From: Alphaproteobacteria bacterium
Lineage (GTDB): Bacteria; Pseudomonadota; Alphaproteobacteria; Caulobacterales; Caulobacteraceae
NCBI GenBank assembly: GCA_018820665.1
Contig: JAHJNW010000018.1
Location: 1-49,673, forward strand
Length of the DNA: 49,673 bases
Reading direction: 5' to 3'
The notes under the pieces were generated by a model that was not told the origin of the DNA, did not search any database, and saw nothing but the letters and a program-made list of their open reading frames with translations. The translations under genes and the position numbers were made by a program. Shown in pieces: positions 27,402-36,453 of the stretch. The number at the start of each line of letters is the position of its first letter. Positions within the stretch are counted from its first letter, which is position 1.

Positions 27402-28238
27402 GTGACATCAGCTCGACTCTTCGAGGCCGCACTGGAAGCCCGGGCTGCGGCTAGGCGCGAGATGTGGAACATGAATGCGCGGATCCACGCGAGCGAAGAG
27501 CTCGGCCCGGCCGACTTTGACTACCTCAGCGACACCATCTTATCGCTGAAGCGAAGCTTGCTTATCGTCATGGACAGGGAAGGCCTCGGCCAGCTCGCTA
27601 GCGAGCTTGAGAGGGGCTGGGACTTCAAGCCCAAGGACCTGCGAAAAATCGACCACTTCGACGACGAGCCGGACTTCGCTTTCTCCAAGCCGATCAACTA
27701 CCTGGGCGGATTTCTGGAAACGCTGAGACCTCTTCTCGAGCCCCCTTCGGATATCATTGCGAAGATCGGCATCGCGGAGCAGATCGCGTTAAACGGTGCT
27801 CATCTGTTGCAGCTGGACGGCCTTACTGCGAGCAAGGAGAAGCATGTTCACGATGCGATCCTGAAGTACATGAAGGTCGCCTTCCCCTCCACAGTGGATC
27901 GGCCCGTCATCAAGCAGGCGACCAAAGCGACTGAGCCGGACATCGGCGTGACAGAGCTGGGATATGCGATCGAGGTCAAGTACGCGACAGACCGGAACGA
28001 GACCTTGGGCTGTGTTGGCGGGATATACGAGGACATGAAGCTCTACGCCGGCTCATCGACATGGACCCGGTTTCTGGGCGCGATCTACACGACAGACGCC
28101 GCGGTCACCCAAGGCATGATTGATGCTCAGGGCGCAAAGATCGGCGTGCCCGCCAGCTGGAAGGTCCGAGTTTTATGCGTGCCGGCCGCGCAGTCCGCGC
28201 TCAAATTTCGGAAATCGCCCCGTCCAAAGCTGTCCTGA
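27402..28238 (+). CDS. Unknown protein with a PD-(D/E)XK nuclease-like C-terminus
   Basis: 278 residues from a GTG at 27402, chosen because GGAG (27393-27396) lies five bases upstream. Residues 1-150 are mainly helical with no recognised domain. The C-terminal part has a textbook PD-(D/E)XK spacing: Pro179-Asp180, then Glu191-Val-Lys193 in YAIEVKY, followed by a helix (GGIYEDMKLYA) and a strand (FLGAIYTTD). This resembles the DpnII/MboI-like REase group seen in bacterial conflict proteins, from memory. It follows the previous gene by 93 bases on the same strand and may form a three-gene nuclease cluster with it. Confidence 0.5.
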   Translation: MTSARLFEAALEARAAARREMWNMNARIHASEELGPADFDYLSDTILSLKRSLLIVMDREGLGQLASELERGWDFKPKDLRKIDHFDDEPDFAFSKPINYLGGFLETLRPLLEPPSDIIAKIGIAEQIALNGAHLLQLDGLTASKEKHVHDAILKYMKVAFPSTVDRPVIKQATKATEPDIGVTELGYAIEVKYATDRNETLGCVGGIYEDMKLYAGSSTWTRFLGAIYTTDAAVTQGMIDAQGAKIGVPASWKVRVLCVPAAQSALKFRKSPRPKLS

Positions 28239-28363
28239 GTCACAACGACTTGTCATTCCAACTTGAGTCCAGCGCTGCACATCATTGCTAAGACTGAGAA
28301 GCGCCAGAAGGAGACTTTGACCTAGTAACAATAAGCAAACACTCTGGCGGGGTATCTCGCAGA

Positions 28364-28534
28364 ATGAGACTCCGCGAACTCCGATGGTCGGGCCGCGCGC
28401 CACGCCTGTCAGGTCTTCCGGCCCCGTATGAGCCAATCCCCATCAAGGCAGCGAACCTTGACGTCCGATCCGCGATGCCGGACGCTCCACTGATGATTGC
28501 CTTGGCCTTCGTCCCTGGCGCGGCCGGCTCATGA
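28364..28534 (+). CDS. Possible 56-residue protein just upstream of the SIR2 gene
   Basis: An ATG at 28364 opens a 56-codon frame whose TGA overlaps the SIR2 start as ATGA (28531-28534), the same coupling used by most gene pairs in this window. About 70% of its third codon positions are G or C, compatible with coding here, and the central part reads PAPYEPIPIKAANLDVRS. There is no clear ribosome site (GGCGGGG is too far upstream) and I recognise no family. It may be a real small component of the SIR2 module, a leader frame, or chance. Confidence 0.35.
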   Translation: MRLRELRWSGRAPRLSGLPAPYEPIPIKAANLDVRSAMPDAPLMIALAFVPGAAGS

Positions 28535-29730
28535 GCGGTCGACTCGTCTATCTCGGGCCTGGGCTTCCCGGTCTTCCAGAGGAACTGATGTTGGCGCGAG
28601 ACCGCGGCGACGTCCTATTCCTGACCGGAGCCGGGGTTTCCATGCCTGAGCCCTCCGGCCTCCCGTTATTCAGAGGCCTCGTCGTTCAGATCGCGAAAAA
28701 GCTCGACGGCCGCTTGGGCGAGGCGATGGACGCTTGGGCGCGGGCCGCAGACGCTTGCGCCGCGGACGCGCCTGCACCCCTGCCGAAAGCCTTCGCCGCG
28801 GACCTCGACCCCCGGCAGCACGCCGAACTAGCGCGCTTCGTTCGCGGCGATTACGACGTTGTATTGGGCATGCTGGAGCGCCGCTTGCCGGTCCAACCCG
28901 GCGCGACCAGCCGGATGAGAGTCGCGGCCTCGGAAATTCTCGACGCCGCGCATCGACCTAACAGCCTACACCTCGCCCTCAACGTCCTGGCGCGGCGGAA
29001 CGACCAACTATCCATCGCCACGACCAATTTCGACCGGTTGCACGAACGCGCGGGCAAACGCCCTAAGCCGGCGTCATACGGTCTGGAATCTCTGCCCCGG
29101 CCGAGCCGGGCTCCGGAGTTCCATGGCGTGTTTCACATTCATGGGGTTCTGGAGCCCCCCGAGAGCCGACAGCTGGTGCTCACAGACCAAGACTTCGGCG
29201 ACCTGTATCTGCGCCGTCGGATGACCTCGGACTTCCTCTATGACGCCACACGCATCTTCCATCTCGTAATAGTGGGCTACAGCCTCAATGACGCGCCGTT
29301 CCGCTATCTGATGAACGCCGTCGCGGGCGACACCCGGCATTTCTCGGACCTCAAGGATCGCTACGCGCTAGTTCCACGCCGCGCGGGAGATCTCGTTGTC
29401 CAGGCGGACTGGTCGGGCCGATCACTGATCCCGATCTGCTACGATCAGGCCGACGACCACGCTGAGTTGGCCCGCCTGCTTGGCGCTTGGGCCGAGAGCG
29501 TACCACAGCCCACGGCCGACAGCTGGGCCCGCAAGCGAATTCGGGCAATGATCCGCAACACCTATGCGGAAACGAGCGAAGCCGATCAGTCTGTGTTCGG
29601 CTACATCTATCGGCGCGCCTCCGGGACCGAACGCATCTCCCTGACACGTTTTCTAGGCGAGAGCGACGCGGCGCCCGATTGGCTGTCCGCGGCCAACGCG
29701 CTCATCCGCGAGGATCGGACGGGCGGATGA
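28531..29730 (+). CDS. SIR2-domain protein, predicted NAD+-consuming defence effector
   Basis: 399 residues, SIR2_2-like. The NAD-binding GAGVS is at 33-37 (LFLTGAGVSMPEPSGLP), TTNFD at 164-168, the catalytic-type His204 in FHIHGVLEPP and GYSLND at 249-254, so the core SIR2 residues are all present. Defence SIR2 domains act as NADases that deplete NAD+ after phage sensing. After the domain there are only ~100 residues, ending DWLSAANALIREDRTGG. The stop codon overlaps the ATG of an 867-residue helical protein; fused SIR2 defence proteins have a comparable total size, so the pair is likely an effector and its sensor. Confidence 0.85.
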   Translation: MSGRLVYLGPGLPGLPEELMLARDRGDVLFLTGAGVSMPEPSGLPLFRGLVVQIAKKLDGRLGEAMDAWARAADACAADAPAPLPKAFAADLDPRQHAELARFVRGDYDVVLGMLERRLPVQPGATSRMRVAASEILDAAHRPNSLHLALNVLARRNDQLSIATTNFDRLHERAGKRPKPASYGLESLPRPSRAPEFHGVFHIHGVLEPPESRQLVLTDQDFGDLYLRRRMTSDFLYDATRIFHLVIVGYSLNDAPFRYLMNAVAGDTRHFSDLKDRYALVPRRAGDLVVQADWSGRSLIPICYDQADDHAELARLLGAWAESVPQPTADSWARKRIRAMIRNTYAETSEADQSVFGYIYRRASGTERISLTRFLGESDAAPDWLSAANALIREDRTGG

Positions 29731-32330
29731 GACGCCCGATCGCCCGGCGCGTCGAGGCGCATCCGTCCGTGGAACGCGCAACGCGTCTGTTCCTGGAGCA
29801 GCGTGTCACAGATCCCGACGCCATGCTGTGGGCGGCGCGGCTCACCGCCCAGCAGTCCGCCGAGAGGTCGGCCGTCCGCGACCTGATCCTCTATTCCTCG
29901 AACCGCATCGACGAACCCTACCGGTCGGCTTGGCGCTATATCGCGGAAAGCTGGGCGAACGAATTGACGGATGCGGACATGTCCGCCTTCCATATCCAGG
30001 ACGCCGTCGCCCATGGCGTCGATCCCCGCATGCTTTTGAGCGATCTCGTCGCTCTTGTGGAGCCACGCGTTCAGGTGGACGCCACCTACAGCCCTCGTCA
30101 GGGCCGGCGCGCCATCGCCAAGGTCAGCGATCTCCTGCCGGTGACGCTCGCAGTCACACGTCCCGTGACCCTAGCCGATGTTGGCTTCGACAAGCTCGAG
30201 GACCCGAAACTCTGGGCGGAAGTGGTCGATCATCTGGAGGGGGCGCTGTTGCGCGCGCTGCATTGCGCCGATCGCCTCGACGCGCAATGGGCCGCGAATT
30301 GGGTAGTCTGCGTCTATCCCCTGGAGGGCGACGAGGACAAAGACCCCGATCAGTTCCGCGAAGGATTCGCGCCGATCGCCAAACTGTACAGCGCCGCGCT
30401 CGCCAAGTTGAGCCGCGTTGATCCGGCCGCGGCGCGGTCGCGTTTGGACCAACTGGCCCAGCGGCCTTGGAAACTCGCCCGGCGGCTTTGGGCGGCGGGC
30501 GCGCGATCGACCGAGGTCGTGGACGCGCCCGCGATCGCCGCATGGTTGGCGAGTCTGACCGACGACGACATCTGGGACGTCTGGGAGTATCCAGAGTTCG
30601 CCGAATTGAGGGCCGCGCGGTTCGCCGAGCTCGCGACCGAAGCGCGTCAGGCTTATGAACGCCGTGTCCGCAAAGGTCCGCCCCTGTCTGCCTATCGGCG
30701 CAGCGTGTCTCCCGAGCGCAAACGCGCCCTCCAGCGCGAGGCCGCCACCCACGAAATGCGGCGTCTGTCTGGGTCCGGCGCCGAGCTGGTCCAGGCGTCG
30801 CGGGACTGGCTGGCCGAGCGCGAAGACGTGGTGGGTAGCGGCGACATCTGGACGCGGTTCCGCCAAGACAATGGCTGGACCGGCACCTCGGCCGCGCCGC
30901 TCGATCTCACCGATCCCAATCTTCCGGCGGAGCTGGACGCGGCCCTGACCGCTGAGCCCTATGTCACCAGCCGAGACGCTATCGACGCCATCGGCGCCAA
31001 CTGGCAGGTGCTGTTTGAGCGCCTTCAATCGGATCCCAAACTGCTGAAACACGGTCGATTGGTGGGCGCGCTCGCCTCCACTTTGCGCGACCAAACCATC
31101 GGCCGCGCGCCTGACACGGACGAGGCCCGGCTGGCAGCCACGCGGACGGACAGCCTGCTGAACCTCCTGCCCTTGATACCGGATGGCGCACTCCCCGAAG
31201 CCGCCGAGGGACTCGGGTACTGGTTCGACGCCATCCCGGAGCCGATGCTCGCCGAGCCTCGCGTCAAGGCGGCTTGGCTCCTGATCTGGCCCCACGCCGT
31301 GGCGGACACCAACGCGCGCGCCGCGGCGAGGGCAAACGTGGACGCGATGACGGAGGCGCCGGAAGAAGACCGCATCTCGTCCTCGTCCCTCAACTCCTCC
31401 GTCGGCCGTATGCTCTCAGCCTTCGGCCAGATGTTGCCGCGTGGCAACGCGGCCATGGCCGCCTTCGAAGATCCGCAACTCCGCGCGATTCGCGACGCCG
31501 CAGAGGCCGCGGGAGGCGAAGCCGGTCGTCAAGGCCTCTATCGGCTGCTGCTCCTCGTGCGCTACCTTAATCACGTCGATCCTGATTGGACGCGAGACCA
31601 TCTACTCGGCCGTCTGCGGGACGGCGCGGATCCGGCGATGTGGGACGCCATCTCGCGCATCCCGCTTCTCGCCCCAGACGCCCTTGCCGAAGTCGCAGGG
31701 GCGCAAATCCGCAAGGTCTGGGACGATCGCCTGAGCGCCGGCCTACGCGCGCGCTTGGCGGAGCGACTTCTTCTTCCCGTGGTGTTCGCCTTGGAGGAGG
31801 AACGGCCGCCTCCGGTCTCTCTCCCGGACATTGAGCAAATGCTGCGCCTCGGCGGCGCGGCCGTGAGGGCCCATTGCGCCTCGGCCCTCGTGCGCGTGCT
31901 GGAAGCGCGCACCGAGCCAGAGGCCTACGCCAAGCAGATCAAGCCGATCGTCACCTCGGCCTGGCCGAGGGACAGCTCGACGCTATCGCCATCCTTGGCA
32001 GACGCCCTAGCAGCCCTGCCCGCGGCGGCGCGAGGCGCGTTCGCCGAATGCGTGGACGACATTGCTGATCTCCTGACGCCTTTCGACGCCTGGTCGCTGT
32101 GGGAATATCGGATCTACGAGAAAGACGGCGACGAGCGAACACTTCGACTCCTAGCCACCGAAGATGAGGCCTTCGCTCTGCTCAAGCTCTTGGACCTCAC
32201 TATCGGTCACGAGGAGCAGGCCGTGCGGCCCCGGGATCTGGATGCGGCGCTGGCGGCGATCGCGGCCCGCTCTAAGGCGGCCGCGCGCACCACCGCCTTC
32301 GCGCGTCTCTCAGCTTTGACCCGCTGGTAA
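29727..32330 (+). CDS. Large helical-repeat protein, probable sensor partner of SIR2
   Basis: 867 residues from ATG 29727, overlapping the SIR2 stop as ATGA; the open frame extends upstream to 29487 but that part is out-of-frame SIR2 sequence. It is predicted almost wholly alpha-helical, with repeated DDDIWDVWEYPEF, TPFDAWSLWEY and RxLW-type elements, as in solenoid or TPR/HEAT-like sensor regions. No Walker A, nuclease or membrane motif is visible. The C-terminal ~100 residues recall, from memory, the domain called DUF4020 that follows SIR2_2 in fused proteins; this needs a profile search. The assigned role, trigger recognition, is inference. Confidence 0.6.
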   Translation: MRRPIARRVEAHPSVERATRLFLEQRVTDPDAMLWAARLTAQQSAERSAVRDLILYSSNRIDEPYRSAWRYIAESWANELTDADMSAFHIQDAVAHGVDPRMLLSDLVALVEPRVQVDATYSPRQGRRAIAKVSDLLPVTLAVTRPVTLADVGFDKLEDPKLWAEVVDHLEGALLRALHCADRLDAQWAANWVVCVYPLEGDEDKDPDQFREGFAPIAKLYSAALAKLSRVDPAAARSRLDQLAQRPWKLARRLWAAGARSTEVVDAPAIAAWLASLTDDDIWDVWEYPEFAELRAARFAELATEARQAYERRVRKGPPLSAYRRSVSPERKRALQREAATHEMRRLSGSGAELVQASRDWLAEREDVVGSGDIWTRFRQDNGWTGTSAAPLDLTDPNLPAELDAALTAEPYVTSRDAIDAIGANWQVLFERLQSDPKLLKHGRLVGALASTLRDQTIGRAPDTDEARLAATRTDSLLNLLPLIPDGALPEAAEGLGYWFDAIPEPMLAEPRVKAAWLLIWPHAVADTNARAAARANVDAMTEAPEEDRISSSSLNSSVGRMLSAFGQMLPRGNAAMAAFEDPQLRAIRDAAEAAGGEAGRQGLYRLLLLVRYLNHVDPDWTRDHLLGRLRDGADPAMWDAISRIPLLAPDALAEVAGAQIRKVWDDRLSAGLRARLAERLLLPVVFALEEERPPPVSLPDIEQMLRLGGAAVRAHCASALVRVLEARTEPEAYAKQIKPIVTSAWPRDSSTLSPSLADALAALPAAARGAFAECVDDIADLLTPFDAWSLWEYRIYEKDGDERTLRLLATEDEAFALLKLLDLTIGHEEQAVRPRDLDAALAAIAARSKAAARTTAFARLSALTRW

Positions 32331-32517
32331 GCCACCGAAACAGTACCGCCGTCGGGTCTCGGCTTGGCGACTGACCTCCGCCGCGACGGTAGAGCTGTCC
32401 CCCGTCTTGGAGGTTGCCGGCGTCACGTCGTCGCCGAGTTCGAGAGCAAAGCCTCCCAAACCCCGCGAAGAGCGCCCGTGAATGGTCAATGCGGCGAGGC
32501 TCGCTTAGGCTGGTCGA

Positions 32518-35500
32518 ATGAAGTGGATCACGAACGAACACCTAGACTTTTGGGTCCTGACGCCCCAGGCGAAGGCAGATATTCCCGAGCTGGTCGCAGA
32601 CCTTATTCGAGCGTCAGCCGATACGATCAACGACATCCGCTTCCCAAGCGGGAGCAAGGGACAGGTTCGCGGGTTCGATGGGTGGCTCGAAGCCGCCGGC
32701 GCGCCGCCCTATGTGCCCGATGGGAAGTCGATCTGGGAGTTTGGTGTCTCGGGCGCGACCAACAAGAAGTTGAACGACGACTATGATAACCGCACCGGGG
32801 ATGTATCCGCGGCGGACCGCGCCCAACGGACCCTGGTTCTGGTGACGCCCTTCACTTGGGATGACCCAAAATTAAAGATCGTGGACTGGGTCGCGCACAA
32901 GAAGATGAAAAACGACTGGAAGGATGTTCGGCTCATCGACGGCGTTCAGCTGATCGACTGGCTGACGTCCAGACCCGGTGTCGCGGCGAGATGGGCGCGC
33001 CGGATCGGAGCGCAGCCGGCCGACGTTCGATCGACGGACGAATATTGGGACGAGTATGTGCTGTCGTTCGAATCGCCCATCACCGAGGACGTCGTTCTGA
33101 GCGGCCGGGAGAAAAGCGCTGAACGTCTCATCGAGGCGTTGCTGCGGCCGACTGGACCGGTCGCCTTAGTTGCAGATTCGCCTGAAGAAGTCGTGGCGTT
33201 CGCCGTAGCCGCAATCCGAAAGGCCGGCCCTGCGACCCGCCTTTACCTCGAAGACCGAACCCTCATCGTTGACACGGAGAAAGCCGCGCAAGCGCTTTGG
33301 AGCGAGAAGGACCTGGTCTTCCTGCCTCGGGCCGGCGCGATGTCGAAGATCGGCCTGCTCGCCTCCAAGGGGCCGACGCTCAAGGCGGGCAGCTATGATC
33401 GGGCTGATCAGACGGCTGAGGTGCTCGAACGTCCACCCGTGCATGAACTGGCCAAGGCGCTTGAAGCCATGGGCCTTGACGGGGAGCGCGCCTCCAAAGT
33501 CGCCCGCGAATGCGGACGCTCAATGACGGTTCTGACCCGCACTTTCCCTGGCCACGGCCGCGCCGAACCGCCGCGTTGGAAGGACGACGGCGCCAAACTG
33601 CTCGCCCCTTTGATGGCCGTCGGCTGGGATTCCCATCACGCCAAGGACAAGGCGATCATCGAGGCGCTGGGCGGCCGCGCATATGATGACGTCCAGCGCG
33701 ACCTCTTGCCCTTCCTAAAGACCGAAGATCCGCCGCTCGAACTCAGTGGCACGGTCTGGCGCCTTAGGGCACCGGTCGACGCTTTCGTTCACGTAGCGCA
33801 TCGTCTCACAAGCGGCGATATGGAGCGATTCAGGGCGGCGGCCATCGAGGTGCTGTCGGAAGTCGAGCCGGATCCGAAGGCGGGCGACTATGTCCGGACG
33901 GCCGAAGAACGCGCCAGCAGGCATAGCGACTGGCTGCGGAACGGCATCAGCACCACCTTGCTGCAGATCGCGACCTTGGCCAACGCCGCAGGCCTTCAGC
34001 TGGATGGAGTCGCGCCCCAGACGTGGGTAAACAGCTTGGTGAGCGAGCTGAACCTCGACAAGGATCATCGTCTGTTCGCCAGCCTGCGCGGGCAGCTCAC
34101 ATATTTGATGGAAGCCGCCCCCGACCCTTTGTTGGCCGCCCTCGAGCGCCTGCTCGAGGGGGATAAGATCGCACCACTCTTCGAGGAAATCGAAGGGCCC
34201 CTCAGCCCGTTCAGCCGCCACACCGGTGTGCTGTGGGCGTTGGAAATGCAGGCTTGGGATCCGGATTATCTGGTCAGGGTCTGCGACATCCTTGCCCGTC
34301 TCGCGTCGATCGACCCAGGGGGCCGACTGGCCAACAGGCCGTTGAACAGTCTGCGCGAGATCCTGCTGCCCTGGAGTCCCAACACCTTCGCCAGCGATCC
34401 CCAGAAGCTCATCGCTTTGGAGGCCGTGGAACGGCGAGACCCCGATGTCGGCTGGTCTCTCTCTCTGGCGCTGCTTCCGCGCGATCACGACTTCAGCACC
34501 CCCAACGCACGGCCGCGGTTCCGCGAAGCTGGCCAAGACAAAGCCGTCACACCGACCGACCACAGCCTCTCGGCCTTCTATGTCGCCGTAGCCGGCCGGG
34601 TATTCGCCCAAGCTAAAGGCAATCCCGCCCGACTGACCGAGCTTGTTCCCTACCTTGAGCGGTTCGGCGACGACATCTGGGACAAGGCGATCGCCCTCGT
34701 CGACGACTCTCTCGGGTCCAGTTCAGCCGAGGCGCGTCGCCCCATGTGGGACGCTCTCGTCCAGCTGCGTGATCGCCACCGCCGGTTCGCTTCCGCCGAA
34801 TGGGCGATCAGTCCCGCCTACCTCAAGCAAATTGAGGATCTGGTGGAAACCTATGCGCCGGCCGACGCCATTGCACGCTTCGGCAATCTCTTCGACGACT
34901 GGTTCCCGGCCATCGCCGGTGCCCACGACCCGGACGATGACGCCATCCTTTCAGCGCGTCGCACCGCGGTCCGCGAACTCATGGGGCCAGACACCTATCA
35001 GCAGCTGGTCGATCTCGCTGCGCGTTCGAAGCTGCCGTGGTCGGTCGGCCAAGCAGCCGCTTATGAGACGGACGATTTGGAAGCCCTAGCCGCGATGATC
35101 ACCCTCGCGCTCGAGGACCCCACCCCGCAACGGATCGAATTCGCCGGTTCACTCTCGGCGAACGGCCGGAAGCGTTTCCCGGAAACGTGGCCGTCACGCC
35201 TTGCCGAGCTAGTCCACGCCGAAGCCTTGACGCCTGAGCGTGCGTCTCTGCTCATCTTCGGCTGGCCTGAAACCGACGAAACCATGGCTTTCGTTGAGTC
35301 TCTCGGATCCGAGATCGACAGCTATTTCTGGTCGCACAAGCGGGCGTTCCGCGTGAAGCCAGACGACGCCGATCTTCTGAAGACGGTTCACAAATATGTC
35401 GAAGCCGGCCGCCCCGGCGCCGCGTTAGATGCAGCCTCTGACCGGCTTGATGAGTTAACCTCGCCGGTAGTCTTAAAACTGCTGGACGCCCTGATCACGC

Positions 35501-36267
35501 AGTTCAGCAGTGACGGGGGTCCGGAAGCCGACGACGTCATGGGTCGTTATCGACTCGAGAAGATCTTTGAATTCCTTGACGGAGCGGAAGCGATATCGCG
35601 CGCCGACCTCGCTGTGCGCGAGTTCCAGATCTTTCCGCTTCTCTGCGACGGCAAAAGGCCCCTCGCGATCCATGAGCTGATGGCGGACGACGGCGAGTTT
35701 TACGCCATGGTGCTTGCTCAGGCCTATCCGCCTTCGTCCGCTGACGACCTTACAGAAACCCAGAAAGCTGGGCGGAAATATCGCGCCGAGATCGGCTTCA
35801 GGCTGCTGCATGAGTTCAAGAAGGCTCCGGGAACGTCGGGCGATCCGGAAACGATGAACATGGATCAGATCCTTTCCTGGGTCGCTCAGGTGCGCGATGC
35901 GAACAAGGACCCCGACCGCAAATCACTCTACGATGTGTTTATCGGCCAAGCCTTGGCCCATGCGCCGCTCGATCCCGACGGCGGCTGGCCTCACCGAGCG
36001 CTTAGGGACGCTCTCGAGACCCTCGCGGCGCCGGATATCGAACGCGGCATGGCGACGGAGCGCTACAATATGCGCGGCGTCTTCATGAAATCGGTGTTTG
36101 AAGGCGGAAAGCAGGAACGCGACTTGGCGGGGACCTACCGCGCCTGGCGGGACCTGTCCTCCGCTTGGCCGCGCACCCACGCCTTTTTGGAGAGTATGGC
36201 CAGGCGCTGGGACGGCAGCGCTGAGGACGCCGATATTCGCGCTCGCCAAGACATGATGCGCGACTAG
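32518..36267 (+). CDS. 1249-residue conflict-type protein with possible nuclease-like N-terminus
   Basis: The first ~170 residues hold a compact domain: GFDG (52-55), VPDGKSIWEFGVS (66-78, Glu74), Lys83/Lys84, Asp88-Tyr89 and NRT, then TLVLVTPFTWDD and LIDGVQLIDWL. The G(W/F)DG...WExG...K...DY order is one I recall from large uncharacterised bacterial proteins and could be a divergent nuclease fold. A segment at ~190-240 resembles an NTPase start (PVALVADSPEEVVAF) but has no Walker A Lys. The remaining ~1000 residues are helical and repeat-like. It lies 187 bases after the SIR2 partner on the same strand, so it may be a third component or an independent one-gene system. Confidence 0.5.
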   Translation: MKWITNEHLDFWVLTPQAKADIPELVADLIRASADTINDIRFPSGSKGQVRGFDGWLEAAGAPPYVPDGKSIWEFGVSGATNKKLNDDYDNRTGDVSAADRAQRTLVLVTPFTWDDPKLKIVDWVAHKKMKNDWKDVRLIDGVQLIDWLTSRPGVAARWARRIGAQPADVRSTDEYWDEYVLSFESPITEDVVLSGREKSAERLIEALLRPTGPVALVADSPEEVVAFAVAAIRKAGPATRLYLEDRTLIVDTEKAAQALWSEKDLVFLPRAGAMSKIGLLASKGPTLKAGSYDRADQTAEVLERPPVHELAKALEAMGLDGERASKVARECGRSMTVLTRTFPGHGRAEPPRWKDDGAKLLAPLMAVGWDSHHAKDKAIIEALGGRAYDDVQRDLLPFLKTEDPPLELSGTVWRLRAPVDAFVHVAHRLTSGDMERFRAAAIEVLSEVEPDPKAGDYVRTAEERASRHSDWLRNGISTTLLQIATLANAAGLQLDGVAPQTWVNSLVSELNLDKDHRLFASLRGQLTYLMEAAPDPLLAALERLLEGDKIAPLFEEIEGPLSPFSRHTGVLWALEMQAWDPDYLVRVCDILARLASIDPGGRLANRPLNSLREILLPWSPNTFASDPQKLIALEAVERRDPDVGWSLSLALLPRDHDFSTPNARPRFREAGQDKAVTPTDHSLSAFYVAVAGRVFAQAKGNPARLTELVPYLERFGDDIWDKAIALVDDSLGSSSAEARRPMWDALVQLRDRHRRFASAEWAISPAYLKQIEDLVETYAPADAIARFGNLFDDWFPAIAGAHDPDDDAILSARRTAVRELMGPDTYQQLVDLAARSKLPWSVGQAAAYETDDLEALAAMITLALEDPTPQRIEFAGSLSANGRKRFPETWPSRLAELVHAEALTPERASLLIFGWPETDETMAFVESLGSEIDSYFWSHKRAFRVKPDDADLLKTVHKYVEAGRPGAALDAASDRLDELTSPVVLKLLDALITQFSSDGGPEADDVMGRYRLEKIFEFLDGAEAISRADLAVREFQIFPLLCDGKRPLAIHELMADDGEFYAMVLAQAYPPSSADDLTETQKAGRKYRAEIGFRLLHEFKKAPGTSGDPETMNMDQILSWVAQVRDANKDPDRKSLYDVFIGQALAHAPLDPDGGWPHRALRDALETLAAPDIERGMATERYNMRGVFMKSVFEGGKQERDLAGTYRAWRDLSSAWPRTHAFLESMARRWDGSAEDADIRARQDMMRD

Positions 36268-36453
36268 GGCCTGGCACGCGTCGAGGCGATCGCCTGTCGT
36301 CGAGGCGTTGGTTTCGGGTGGGTCCACGTTCGGAGCCGACATCGCGTTGAGAGATCGCTCGTGACATTAGACAGGTCCGTAATGCCCTGAGCCTCGCCGA
36401 AGTGGGTCTTCCTCAGATACCCGTAATCGGACCTTCGTCAGGACGCCTAAGAG

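Noticed and set aside
33157-33240. Working P-loop NTPase in the 1249-residue protein
   Set aside because: The segment has the position and strand pattern of a P-loop but no GxxxxGK(S/T); it reads ADSPEEVVAF instead.
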